From Pseudomonadota bacterium (GTDB taxonomy: Bacteria > Pseudomonadota > Alphaproteobacteria > Rhizobiales > Xanthobacteraceae), in assembly GCA_021823875.1 (NCBI GenBank), contig JAKAMD010000103.1, positions 1-9,783 on the forward strand: 9,783 bases of DNA, written 5' to 3'. The notes under the pieces were generated by a model. The model saw only the letters and a program-made list of their open reading frames with translations, was not told the origin of the DNA and did no database searches. The translations under genes were made by a program, and so were the position numbers. Positions 1 to 6,896 of this stretch are shown one piece after another. The stretch's first letter is position 1. Every line of letters starts with the position of its first letter.

Positions 1-369
1 CAGCACGCCGAAGGGGAGGTTGGCCGCGCCGGCGGCGTAGGCGGCGGCCATGCCGGCGTGCGAGTGCTCCTCGATCTCGAGCGGGCGCGGCCAGCCGGCC
101 TCGACCGCGTCGCGCAGCCGGTGCAGCGAGCCGACGCCCGGGTTGCCGCCCCAGGAGAAGATCAGCTTGTCGACGCAGCCCATGCCAATGAGCTGGTCGT
201 AGATCAGGTCCGGCGTCATGCGGATCAGCGTCAGGTGTTTGCGGCCCTGGCGGATGATCTCATGGGCGGCGGCATGTGGAATGAGATGCGTGAAGCCTTC
301 GAGTGCGACGGTATCGCCGTCGCGCACGGTCGCCTCGATCACTTCGGAAAGGCTAGCAATACGCGCCAT
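1..369 (-). CDS. CoA-transferase family I, alpha subunit (N-terminal part, runs off the left edge)
   Basis: Reading leftward from an ATG at 369, the frame is open to the window edge and gives 123 residues beginning MARIASLSEVIEATVRDGDT. The early glycine-containing segment VALEGFTHLIPHAAAHEII, then FSWGGNPGVGSLHRLRDAV and IEEHSHAGMAAAYAAGA, are typical of alpha subunits of two-subunit CoA-transferases (glutaconate / 3-oxoacid / IpdA-like, COG1788). These enzymes move CoA between a carboxylic acid and an acyl-CoA in the cytoplasm. The catalytic glutamate of this family lies in the beta subunit, expected further left, so it cannot be inspected. An AGGGA ribosome-binding site lies 7 nt before the ATG. 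The gene is divergent from the DUF3237 gene with 88 bp between them. The substrate cannot be read; the catabolic context suggests an acid from aromatic or fatty-acid breakdown, which is inference. Confidence 0.85.
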   Translation of the reverse strand, partial: MARIASLSEVIEATVRDGDTVALEGFTHLIPHAAAHEIIRQGRKHLTLIRMTPDLIYDQLIGMGCVDKLIFSWGGNPGVGSLHRLRDAVEAGWPRPLEIEEHSHAGMAAAYAAGAANLPFGVL

Positions 370-457
370 TCAAAGGTCCCTGGTTTGCGGCCCCGTATTT
401 ACGGCGGCGCCCTGACAGGGTCAAATGGGCTGATGACCATAGTTGGAGCCCCAACCA

Positions 458-919
458 ATGACATCCCTCGTCAGCAGTGAACCGATTTTCACCATATCGG
501 CGGAACTCGAAGCCATAATGGAGCTGGGCCGCACGCCCTATGGTGGGCGGCGCATCATCGGCATCCTCGGGGGCACCGTGCGTGGGCCGAAACTCAACGG
601 CCGCGTCCTGCCCGGCGGGGCCGACTGGCAGATTATCCGCGCCGACGGCGCCGCCGATATCCAGGCCCGCTACACGATCGAGACCGACAGCGGCGGGCGT
701 ATCCTGGTCAACAGCGAGGGGCTGCGGCATGGGCCGCCGGAGGTGCTGGCAGCGCTGGCGCGCGGCGAGGTGGTCGATCCCGCCAGCTATTATTTCCGCA
801 CGGTGATGCGCTTCGAGACCGCCGATCCGGCTTCCGACTGGCTCAACCGCATGCTGGCCATCGCCCGCGGTCAGCGCGAAGCGCGCGCCGTCCGGCTTGA
901 CGTTTTCGCGGTGGAATGA
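458..919 (+). CDS. DUF3237 / UPF0311 family protein of unknown function
   Basis: A 153-residue protein starting MTSLVSSEPIFTISAELEAI. It carries the family hallmarks: an early GRTPYGGRRIIGILGGTVRGP segment, then NGRVLPGGADWQIIRADGA, then ARYTIETDSGGRILVNSEG, and the late region SYYFRTVMRFETADPASDWLNRMLA. These match the small beta-barrel family DUF3237 (PF11578, UPF0311) over its usual full length. No enzymatic activity of the family is known to me. I chose ATG at 458 because GGAG at 445-448 is a good ribosome-binding site for it; the upstream TTG at 443 would overlap that site. From memory, a structurally solved member of this family is R. palustris RPA1785, close to its coumarate genes, so the association with hydroxycinnamate catabolism may be conserved. 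No signal peptide or membrane segment is seen. Confidence 0.85.
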   Translation: MTSLVSSEPIFTISAELEAIMELGRTPYGGRRIIGILGGTVRGPKLNGRVLPGGADWQIIRADGAADIQARYTIETDSGGRILVNSEGLRHGPPEVLAALARGEVVDPASYYFRTVMRFETADPASDWLNRMLAIARGQREARAVRLDVFAVE

Positions 920-925
920 CTTTCT

Positions 926-1012
926 CGTCATGGCCGGGCTTGTCCCGGCCATCCACGTCTCTCATTGTGGGCCAACAAGATGTGGATGCCCGGCATTAAG
1001 CCGGGCATGACG
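926..1012. repeat. Two-armed inverted intergenic repeat (Bradyrhizobium-type palindromic element)
   Basis: Two 35-bp arms, at 926-960 and 978-1012, face each other. The reverse complement of the right arm matches the left arm at most positions; both begin CGTCATG and end in CATCCAC(G/A)TCT. Each arm also contains its own hairpin: TGGCCGGG around a short loop at 931-951, and ATGCCCGGC around ATTA/AAG at 986-1008. The element begins 7 bp after the DUF3237 stop and ends 16 bp before the GTG of the hydratase gene, so it fills most of the 109-bp gap. The motif CGTCATGGCCGGGCTTGTCC is, in my recollection, highly repeated between genes in Bradyrhizobium and relatives. It may act as a transcript terminator or mRNA stabiliser, but nothing here proves a function. 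Confidence 0.8.
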
Positions 1013-1028
1013 CCGGAGTGCAGCGCGC

Positions 1029-1835
1029 GTGACCGATCAGCCGAACGATATTTCCGCCATCCCGCTCCCCGCCTCGCTCACCGCTGAGCGGCAGGGCGAC
1101 ATCGCCGTGCTGCGGCTGAACCGCGCGCATAAGCGCAACGCCATTGATGATGACACGATTCTCGGCCTCGACATGTTCTTCGGCGCGATCCCGGCCGATA
1201 TCGGCGCGGTGCTGCTGGTGGGCGAAGGCGACAATTTTTCCGCCGGGCTCGATCTTTCCGAGCTGAAGGAGCGCGACGTCACCCAGGGCATCGCCCATTC
1301 GCGACTGTGGCATCGCGCCTTTGAGAAAATCCAATTCGGCCGCGTGCCAGTGGTGGCGGTGCTGCATGGCGCGGTGGTGGGCGGCGGGCTGGAGCTGGCA
1401 GCCGCCGCGCATGTGCGCGTCGCCGAGCGGTCGGCCTATTACGCGCTGCCTGAGGGCAGCCGCGGCATCTATGTCGGCGGCGGCGGTTCGGTGCGGTTGC
1501 CGCGGCTGATCGGGGTGGCGCGGATGATGGATATGATGCTGACCGGGCGCACCTATTCGGCCGAGGAGGGCCAGGCCATGGGCCTCACCACCTATCTGGT
1601 CGAGCCGGGCCGCGGCTTCGCCAAGGGCCTGGAACTGGCCCAGCGCATCGCCGCCAATGCGCCGCTCACTAATTTCGCCGTCATGCACGCGCTGCCGCGC
1701 ATTGCCGAGAGTGATCCGGCCGCCGGTTATGCCATGGAGGCGCTGATTTCCTCGATCGCCCAGGCCGATCCAGAGGCCAAGGCCCGGCTCAGGGACTTCC
1801 TGGAGAAGCGTGGGCCGAAGGTGACGCAGACTTGA
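1029..1835 (+). CDS. Enoyl-CoA hydratase/isomerase (crotonase fold), probable hydroxycinnamoyl-CoA hydratase
   Basis: A 268-residue crotonase-family protein. The first oxyanion-hole strand is DNFSAGLDLSEL (residues 69-79) and the second is HGAVVGGGLELAAA (113-126). Both glutamates that act as acid/base in enoyl-CoA hydratases are in place: E122 in GGGLEL and E142 in LPEG. The usual GxxPGAGG turn is altered to GIYVGGGGSVRLPRLIG (146-162). In this operon it would add water across the cinnamoyl-CoA double bond to give a 3-hydroxyacyl-CoA. A retro-aldol hydratase-lyase (CouA/Ech type) that releases an aromatic aldehyde and acetyl-CoA is the main alternative, and sequence inspection alone does not separate the two. 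Translation starts at GTG 1029, with GGAG at 1015-1018 directly after the inverted repeat. A 63-bp gap containing a palindrome separates it from the first ligase. Confidence 0.88.
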   Translation: MTDQPNDISAIPLPASLTAERQGDIAVLRLNRAHKRNAIDDDTILGLDMFFGAIPADIGAVLLVGEGDNFSAGLDLSELKERDVTQGIAHSRLWHRAFEKIQFGRVPVVAVLHGAVVGGGLELAAAAHVRVAERSAYYALPEGSRGIYVGGGGSVRLPRLIGVARMMDMMLTGRTYSAEEGQAMGLTTYLVEPGRGFAKGLELAQRIAANAPLTNFAVMHALPRIAESDPAAGYAMEALISSIAQADPEAKARLRDFLEKRGPKVTQT

Positions 1836-1862
1836 CGGCTGCCCCGGGCAGGGCGGAAATTA

Positions 1863-1877
1863 GTTGTCCAAGACAAC
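1863..1877. promoter_or_regulatory. Candidate MarR-type operator ahead of the ligase genes
   Basis: GTTGTCCAAGACAAC is a perfect inverted repeat with 6-bp arms and a CAA centre. It sits 21 bp before the ATG of the first ligase, in the 63-bp gap after the hydratase gene. Its upstream flank TTAGTT recurs in the palindrome beside the marR gene (8715-8720), and on ungapped alignment the two sites agree at roughly two thirds of 20 positions. This makes it a candidate binding site for the window's MarR protein, controlling an internal promoter. No convincing -35/-10 pair was found around it. Assignment to this regulator is inference. Confidence 0.45.
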
Positions 1878-1898
1878 AATAACGACGCTAGGGAAGAA

Positions 1899-3770
1899 AT
1901 GCCTAATCTCTCCCGCATGGCCGCGCCGGCCGGTGCGGCGCCGTTGCGCCCAGTTCATTTGGGCGCTCCGGACGCCGTCATCACGCGCCGTTCCGACGGC
2001 ACCATCGATATCCGCGCGCGGCAGCCGTTGGCGCCCTATCACCGTACCCTGAGCGAGCCGCTGGAGAAGTGGGCGCAGCAAACGCCCGAGCGCGTGTTCC
2101 TGGCGCAGCGCGACGCCAACGATGCCTGGCGCCAGCTGAACTATGCGCAAGTATTCCACATCGTGCGATGTATCGCCGCAGCTCTGCTGCGCCGCGGGCT
2201 ATCGCCGGAGCGGCCGATTGCCGTGCTGTCGGGCAACGACATCGAGCAGGCGCTGCTCGGCCTTGCCGCCATGCATGTCGGCATCCCCTATGCACCGATC
2301 TCTCCGGCTTATTCGCTGATGTCGAGCGACTTCGGCAAGCTGCGCACCATCTTCGGCCAGCTCACGCCCGGCCTGGTGTTCGCCAGCGACGGCAAGGCCT
2401 TCGGCCGCGCCTTCGGCGCCGGTGTGCCGGAAGATGCCGAGCTGGTGGTCACGCGCAATCCGCCGGCTAACCGCAAGGCGACGCTGTTTGCCGATCTGAT
2501 CGGCGACGAGGACGCCGCCGGCGTCGCCGCCGCGGCGCGCCAAGTGACGCCCGACACCATCGCCAAGTTCCTGTTCACCTCCGGCTCGACCGGAAACCCC
2601 AAGGGCGTGATCAACACCCAGCGCATGCTGTGTGCCAATCAGGCCATGATCGCCGCCGGCTTCTGCTTCGTCGCCGAGGAGCCGCCGGTGGTGGTGGACT
2701 GGCTGCCCTGGAGCCACACCTTCGGTGGCAATCACAACTTCAATATGATGCTGGTGAACGGCGGCTCGCTCTACATCGACGATGGCAATCCGACGCCGGC
2801 CGGCGCGCCCAAGACCGCCCGCAATTTGCGCGAGATCGCCCCCACCATCTATTTCAATGTTCCCAAGGGCTATGAGGCGCTGGTCCCGCATTTCCGCGCC
2901 GACGAGACCCTGCGCAAGAACTTCTTCAGCCGGCTAAAGGTGCTGTTCTATGCCGGCGCCGGCCTGAACCAGACCACGCGCGACGATCTTACCGAGCTCG
3001 CGGTCGCGACCACCGGCGAGCGCATCATTTTCATCTCGTCGCTCGGCTCGACCGAGACCTCGCCGCTGGCGCTCGCCTGCACCTGGGACTTCGAGCGCAC
3101 CGGCAATATCGGTCTGCCTGCGCCGGGCGTCGAACTGAAGCTGGTGCCCGCCGAAGGCAAGCTGGAAGCGCGCCTGCGCGGCCCCAACATCACGCCCGGC
3201 TATTGGCGGCAGGAGAAACTGACCGCGGCGGCGTTCGACGAAGAGGGCTATTACAAGATCGGCGACGCGCTGAAATTCGCCGATCCGGACGATCCGCTCA
3301 AAGGCCTGCTGTTCGACGGCCGTATCGCCGAGGACTACAAGCTGGCGACCGGCACCTGGGTGAGCGTGGGCCCCTTGCGCGCGCGCTTCGTCGACTATTT
3401 TGCGCCCTATGTGCGCGACGTCGTGCTGGCCGGCCCCGACCGCGATTTTATCGGTGCGCTGGTGTTTCCCGAGTTCGAAGCCTGCCGCGCGCTGGCCGGG
3501 CTCGGCGCCGATGCGACACCGGCGGAGATTGTCGCGGACGCCAAAGTGCGCGCGACCTTCGCCGAACGGCTGGCCAAGCTCGCCAAGACCAGCACCGGCT
3601 CGTCGATGCATATCGAGCGGGCGGTCCTGATGACCGCGCCGCCGTCCATGGATAAGAGCGAGATGACCGACAAGGGCTCGATCAACCAGCGCGCCGTGCT
3701 CGCCAACCGCGCGGGCCTGGTCGACGCGCTTTACGTCGAGCCGCTGGCGGAAGCGGTGATCGGGCTATGA
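1899..3770 (+). CDS. fcs: Feruloyl-CoA synthase-type hydroxycinnamate:CoA ligase, copy 1
   Basis: A 623-residue adenylate-forming enzyme of the ANL superfamily, of the length usual for feruloyl-CoA synthases. It would convert a hydroxycinnamate, ATP and CoA to the CoA thioester in the cytoplasm. Visible core motifs are the P-loop TSGSTGNPKG (227-236), the acyl/aryl pocket region WLPWSHTFGGNHNFNMM (268-284), GSTETSP (383-389), YYKIGDALKF (451-460), the hinge region DGRIAEDYKLATGTWVSVG (473-491), and the C-terminal TDKGSINQ, whose K592 is the likely adenylation lysine. The hinge and C-terminal forms are those of feruloyl-CoA synthases rather than plant-type 4-coumarate ligases. AGGGA at 1890-1894 serves the ATG at 1899. 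The stop overlaps the next start as ATGA, implying translational coupling with copy 2. Exact substrate is not determined. Confidence 0.9.
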   Translation: MPNLSRMAAPAGAAPLRPVHLGAPDAVITRRSDGTIDIRARQPLAPYHRTLSEPLEKWAQQTPERVFLAQRDANDAWRQLNYAQVFHIVRCIAAALLRRGLSPERPIAVLSGNDIEQALLGLAAMHVGIPYAPISPAYSLMSSDFGKLRTIFGQLTPGLVFASDGKAFGRAFGAGVPEDAELVVTRNPPANRKATLFADLIGDEDAAGVAAAARQVTPDTIAKFLFTSGSTGNPKGVINTQRMLCANQAMIAAGFCFVAEEPPVVVDWLPWSHTFGGNHNFNMMLVNGGSLYIDDGNPTPAGAPKTARNLREIAPTIYFNVPKGYEALVPHFRADETLRKNFFSRLKVLFYAGAGLNQTTRDDLTELAVATTGERIIFISSLGSTETSPLALACTWDFERTGNIGLPAPGVELKLVPAEGKLEARLRGPNITPGYWRQEKLTAAAFDEEGYYKIGDALKFADPDDPLKGLLFDGRIAEDYKLATGTWVSVGPLRARFVDYFAPYVRDVVLAGPDRDFIGALVFPEFEACRALAGLGADATPAEIVADAKVRATFAERLAKLAKTSTGSSMHIERAVLMTAPPSMDKSEMTDKGSINQRAVLANRAGLVDALYVEPLAEAVIGL

Positions 3771-5653
3771 TGGCGGCATCGACACACGCGCGTCCGACGC
3801 CTGCGGGCATCCGGCAGGTTGCGCTCGGGCCGCAGGACGTGGTCGCCGAGCACAAAAGCGACGGCAGTATTCATCTGCGCTCGCCGCAGGCGCTCGATCC
3901 CTATCCCGACAAGCTGACCGAACGGCTGGAATTCTGGGCGCTGCACGCACCCGAGCGCGTCTTCTTGGCGCAGCGCAACGGCGCCGGGGGCTGGCGCACC
4001 GTCACTTACGGCGAGGCGCTCGTTTACGCCCGCACGATCGGCGAGGCGCTGTTGCGGCGCAATCTCTCGGCGGAGCGGCCGATCGCCATCCTCTCCGGCA
4101 ACGACATCGAGCACGCGCTGCTGGGCTTGGCGGCGCTTTATGTCGGCATTCCGCACGCGCCGATCTCGCCGGCCTATTCACTGATGTCGAGCGACCTCGG
4201 CAAATTGCGCGCGATCATGCAGTTGATCACACCCGGCATGGTCTTTGCCGCCGACGGAGAGATGTTCGCGCGCGCCATCGAAGCCGTGGTGCCGGAGGAT
4301 GTTGAACTCGTGCTGACGCGCCGCCCGCTGGCAGGGCGGCGCAGCACCGCCTCTACCGAACTCTTACGCGGTTCACCGAGCCGCATGGTCGACGCCGCGC
4401 ATGAGGCGGTCGGGCCCGACACGATCGCCAAGTTCCTGTTCACCTCCGGCTCGACCGGCATCCCCAAATGCGTGATCAATACCCAGCGCATGTGGTGCTC
4501 CAACCAGGCCATGCTGCGCCAGGCGCTCTGCTATTTCGCCGACGAACCGCCGGTGATCGTCGACTGGGCGCCCTGGCACCATACCGCGGGCGGTAATCAC
4601 GACGTCGGCTTGGTGCTCTACAACGGCGGCACCTTTTACATCGACGAGGGCAAGCCGCTGCCCGGCGCCATCGAGGAGACCGTGCGCAACCTGCGCGAAG
4701 TGGCGCCCACTTGGTACTTCACGGTGCCGAAAGGCTACGAGGCGCTGCTGCCTTTCCTGCGCAGCGATGAAGCGCTGCGCCGCAATTTCTTTTCGCGGCT
4801 GAAGCTGTTCTGGTTTGCCGGCGCCGGCATCGCTCAGCACGTGTTCGACGAGATCCAGCAGCTCGCGGTCGACACCTGTGGCGAGCGCATTCTGTTTCTC
4901 ACCGGCTTCGGCTCGACCGAGACCGCGCCCTTTGCGCTGGCGCGCACCTGGCACGCCGACAATGCGGCGAACATGGGCCTGCCGGCCGCCGGCATGGACC
5001 TCAAGCTGGTGCCCAACGAGGGCAAGCTGGAGGCGCGCGTGCACGGCCCCAACATCACGCCCGGCTATTGGCGCCAGCCGGAATTCACCGAGAAGGCATT
5101 CGACGCGGAGGGCTTCTACCGGCTGGGCGATGCCTTCAAATTCGCCGACGCCAACGATCTGCGCCAAGGCCTGTTGTTCGACGGCCGTATCGCCGAGGAC
5201 TTCAAACTGTCGACCGGTACCTGGGCGAGCGTGGGGCCCCTACGCGCACGCTTCATCAATCATTTCGCGCCCTATGTGCGCGATGTGGTGCTGACCGGCG
5301 AAGGCCGCGACGACATTGGTGCGTTGGTCTTTCCCGATCTGGTGGCATCCCGGCAGTTGGCGCCCGATCTTGCCGCCGATGCGCCGCCGGCCGCCATTCT
5401 CGACGACAAGCGCGTACGCGCCTGGTTCGTGAAGCGGCTGGCGACGCTTGCGCGCGAAAGCACCGGATCGTCGAACCGCGTCGTGCGCGCGCTGCTGATG
5501 GCCGAACCGCCTTCGCTCGACAAAGGCGAGATGACCGATAAGGGCTCGATCAACCAGAAGGCCGTGCTTGTCAACCGCGCCGCGCTTGTTGACGAGCTTT
5601 ACGCCTCCGCGCTAGGCCCGCGCGTGCTGAGTATCGAGGAGAGCAATCGTTGA
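3767..5653 (+). CDS. fcs: Feruloyl-CoA synthase-type ligase, copy 2 (tandem paralogue)
   Basis: A 628-residue paralogue of the preceding gene, alignable along its whole length, including ERPIA(I/V)LSGNDIE, APISPAYSLMSSD, FFSRLKL and GPNITPGYWRQ. Core motifs are the P-loop TSGSTGIPKC (226-235), GSTETAP (382-388), GDAFKFAD (454-461), DGRIAEDFKLSTGTWASVG (472-490) and TDKGSINQ with K592. Two things stand out. The residue after the P-loop lysine is Cys235 rather than the usual Gly (TGC instead of GGC, one base). The pocket segment reads WAPWHHTAGGNHDVGLV, against WLPWSHTFGGNHNFNMM in copy 1, so substrate choice probably differs. The start codon overlaps the stop of copy 1 (ATGA); a second in-frame ATG follows at 3770. 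The stop overlaps the thiolase TTG start (TTGA). Activity toward a different cinnamate is inference. Confidence 0.88.
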   Translation: MMAASTHARPTPAGIRQVALGPQDVVAEHKSDGSIHLRSPQALDPYPDKLTERLEFWALHAPERVFLAQRNGAGGWRTVTYGEALVYARTIGEALLRRNLSAERPIAILSGNDIEHALLGLAALYVGIPHAPISPAYSLMSSDLGKLRAIMQLITPGMVFAADGEMFARAIEAVVPEDVELVLTRRPLAGRRSTASTELLRGSPSRMVDAAHEAVGPDTIAKFLFTSGSTGIPKCVINTQRMWCSNQAMLRQALCYFADEPPVIVDWAPWHHTAGGNHDVGLVLYNGGTFYIDEGKPLPGAIEETVRNLREVAPTWYFTVPKGYEALLPFLRSDEALRRNFFSRLKLFWFAGAGIAQHVFDEIQQLAVDTCGERILFLTGFGSTETAPFALARTWHADNAANMGLPAAGMDLKLVPNEGKLEARVHGPNITPGYWRQPEFTEKAFDAEGFYRLGDAFKFADANDLRQGLLFDGRIAEDFKLSTGTWASVGPLRARFINHFAPYVRDVVLTGEGRDDIGALVFPDLVASRQLAPDLAADAPPAAILDDKRVRAWFVKRLATLARESTGSSNRVVRALLMAEPPSLDKGEMTDKGSINQKAVLVNRAALVDELYASALGPRVLSIEESNR

Positions 5654-6864
5654 GTAGTGCGAAGAACGGCGTCGGCGCGAGCTATGAAGACGCCTGGCTC
5701 CTCGACGGCGTGCGCACGCCCTTTGCCGACTATAACGGCGCGCTGGGCGCGGTATCGCCCATCGACCTCGGCATCAAGGCGGCGCGCGAAGCCTTCAAGA
5801 AGACCGGCGTTCCGCCGGCCGATGCCGGCATGGTGATCACCGGCTCGATGGCGCAGGCGAGCTTCGATGCTTACATGCTGCCGCGCCATGTCGGGCTCTA
5901 TGCCGGCGTGCCGCAGGAAGTGCCGGCGCACATGGTGCAGCGGGTGTGCGGCACCGGCATCGAAGTGTTGGCGCAGGCGTCCGATGCGACTTCGCTTGGG
6001 CGCGCGGAGCTCGCGCTTTGCGTCGGCGCCGAATCGATGAGCCGCAACCCGATCGCCGCCTACGTGATGCGCGGCGGCTTCCGCATGGGCCAGACTGAGT
6101 TCAAGGACTTCCTTTGGGAGGCCCTGCGCGACACCGGTCCCAACCTCACCATGGGCGACACCGCCGAGAACTTGGCGCGGCAATACCAGATCACCCGGGC
6201 CGAGGTGGACGAATTCGCCGCGCGCTCGTTCGCGCGCGCGGTGAAGGCGCAAGGTGACGGCTTCCTCGCCGGTGAGATTGCGCCGGTGAGAAGCGAGACA
6301 TTCGAAGCCGATGGCCTCAATGCCCGCGGTATCAATGTCAGAGATAAATTGGAAGCCGATACCCATATTCGGCCGTCTTCGGTTGAGCAACTGTCGAAAA
6401 TCCGCCCGGCTTTCGGGGGCGTGCAGACCGGAGGCAATTCATCGGCGATCGTCGACGGCGCCGCGGCCATTCTCGTCGGCAGCGCCGATTACGCACGCAA
6501 GCGCGACATGCGGCCGCTGGCACGCATTTTAGCAAGCGCTGTGGTTGGCGTGCCGCCCGCGATCATGGGCATCGGGCCGGTGCCGGCGATCCGCGCGGTG
6601 TTGGAGCGCACAGGTCTCAGGCTCGACGAGATCGACCGCTTCGAGATCAACGAGGCTTTCGGCGCGCAGGTCATGGCCTGCGCCCGTGCGCTCGATCTCA
6701 ACGAGGACAAGCTCAATGTCAACGGCGGCGCCATCGCCATCGGCCATCCGCTCGGCGCCACCGGTATCCGGCTGACCCTGACTTTGGCGCGCGAGCTCCA
6801 GCGCGCGCGCGATATGGTATCGCTTCGGCCTGTATCGGGGGTGGGCAGGGCATCGCCATGTTGA
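5650..6864 (+). CDS. Thiolase (acetyl-CoA acyltransferase), C-terminus altered by a frameshift
   Basis: A thiolase that would cleave the 3-oxo-arylpropionyl-CoA to acetyl-CoA and an aroyl-CoA. Visible are the start LLDGVRTPFADYNGAL, the nucleophile Cys100 in RVCGTGIEV, GGVQTGGNSSAIVDGAAA, the NEAFGAQ loop and the active-site His366 in GHPLGATG. After ARELQRAR (to about residue 387) the 404-residue frame ends in an unrelated tail, DMVSLRPVSGVGRASPC. The expected ending, YGIASACIGGGQGIAMLIE, with the second catalytic Cys, is encoded at 6813-6896 in another frame. As written, the product lacks that cysteine and the last core strand and is probably inactive; the change may be real or an assembly error. 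The start is TTG 5650, with GAGGAGAG at 5636-5643, overlapping the ligase stop by 4 bp. Family certain; functional status uncertain. Confidence 0.85.
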   Translation: MSSAKNGVGASYEDAWLLDGVRTPFADYNGALGAVSPIDLGIKAAREAFKKTGVPPADAGMVITGSMAQASFDAYMLPRHVGLYAGVPQEVPAHMVQRVCGTGIEVLAQASDATSLGRAELALCVGAESMSRNPIAAYVMRGGFRMGQTEFKDFLWEALRDTGPNLTMGDTAENLARQYQITRAEVDEFAARSFARAVKAQGDGFLAGEIAPVRSETFEADGLNARGINVRDKLEADTHIRPSSVEQLSKIRPAFGGVQTGGNSSAIVDGAAAILVGSADYARKRDMRPLARILASAVVGVPPAIMGIGPVPAIRAVLERTGLRLDEIDRFEINEAFGAQVMACARALDLNEDKLNVNGGAIAIGHPLGATGIRLTLTLARELQRARDMVSLRPVSGVGRASPC

Positions 6865-6896
6865 TCGAAAATACCAGCTTCAAAGGGACCAACTAA
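6813..6896 (+). pseudogene. Out-of-frame C-terminal segment of the thiolase
   Basis: Read from 6813, this segment encodes YGIASACIGGGQGIAMLIEN followed by TSFKGTN and a TAA stop. CIGGGQG is the classical C-terminal thiolase signature; its Cys (codon 6831-6833) is the general base that activates the substrate. It is offset by 2 nt from the frame beginning at 5650, so it is not translated with the rest unless ribosomes shift. Its stop forms TAATG with the dehydrogenase start, matching the tight overlaps elsewhere in the operon. That argues that this was, or is, the true end of the gene. Confidence 0.85.

Noticed and set aside
410..420. CCCTGACAGGG palindrome in the gap before DUF3237
   Set aside because: Arms are only 4 bp, with no matching site near other genes; too weak to call an operator.
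353..952. Long open frame on the minus strand opposite the DUF3237 gene
   Set aside because: It overlaps both a family-recognised gene and the repeat, and its composition (His/Gln/Arg/Gly-rich) is that of an antisense shadow in high-GC DNA.
1839..1851. CTGCCCCGGGCAG palindrome after the hydratase stop as a terminator
   Set aside because: The realistic hairpin stem is short and no T-run follows; read-through into the ligases is more likely.
4373..5167. 264-codon minus-strand frame inside the second ligase
   Set aside because: Antisense to conserved ligase motifs, with no recognisable domain; similar shadows occur opposite the first ligase and the hydratase.
6801..6815. Programmed ribosomal frameshifting in the thiolase
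   Set aside because: No slippery heptamer and no clear stimulatory structure was identified; thiolases are not known for this. Indel or sequence error is simpler.
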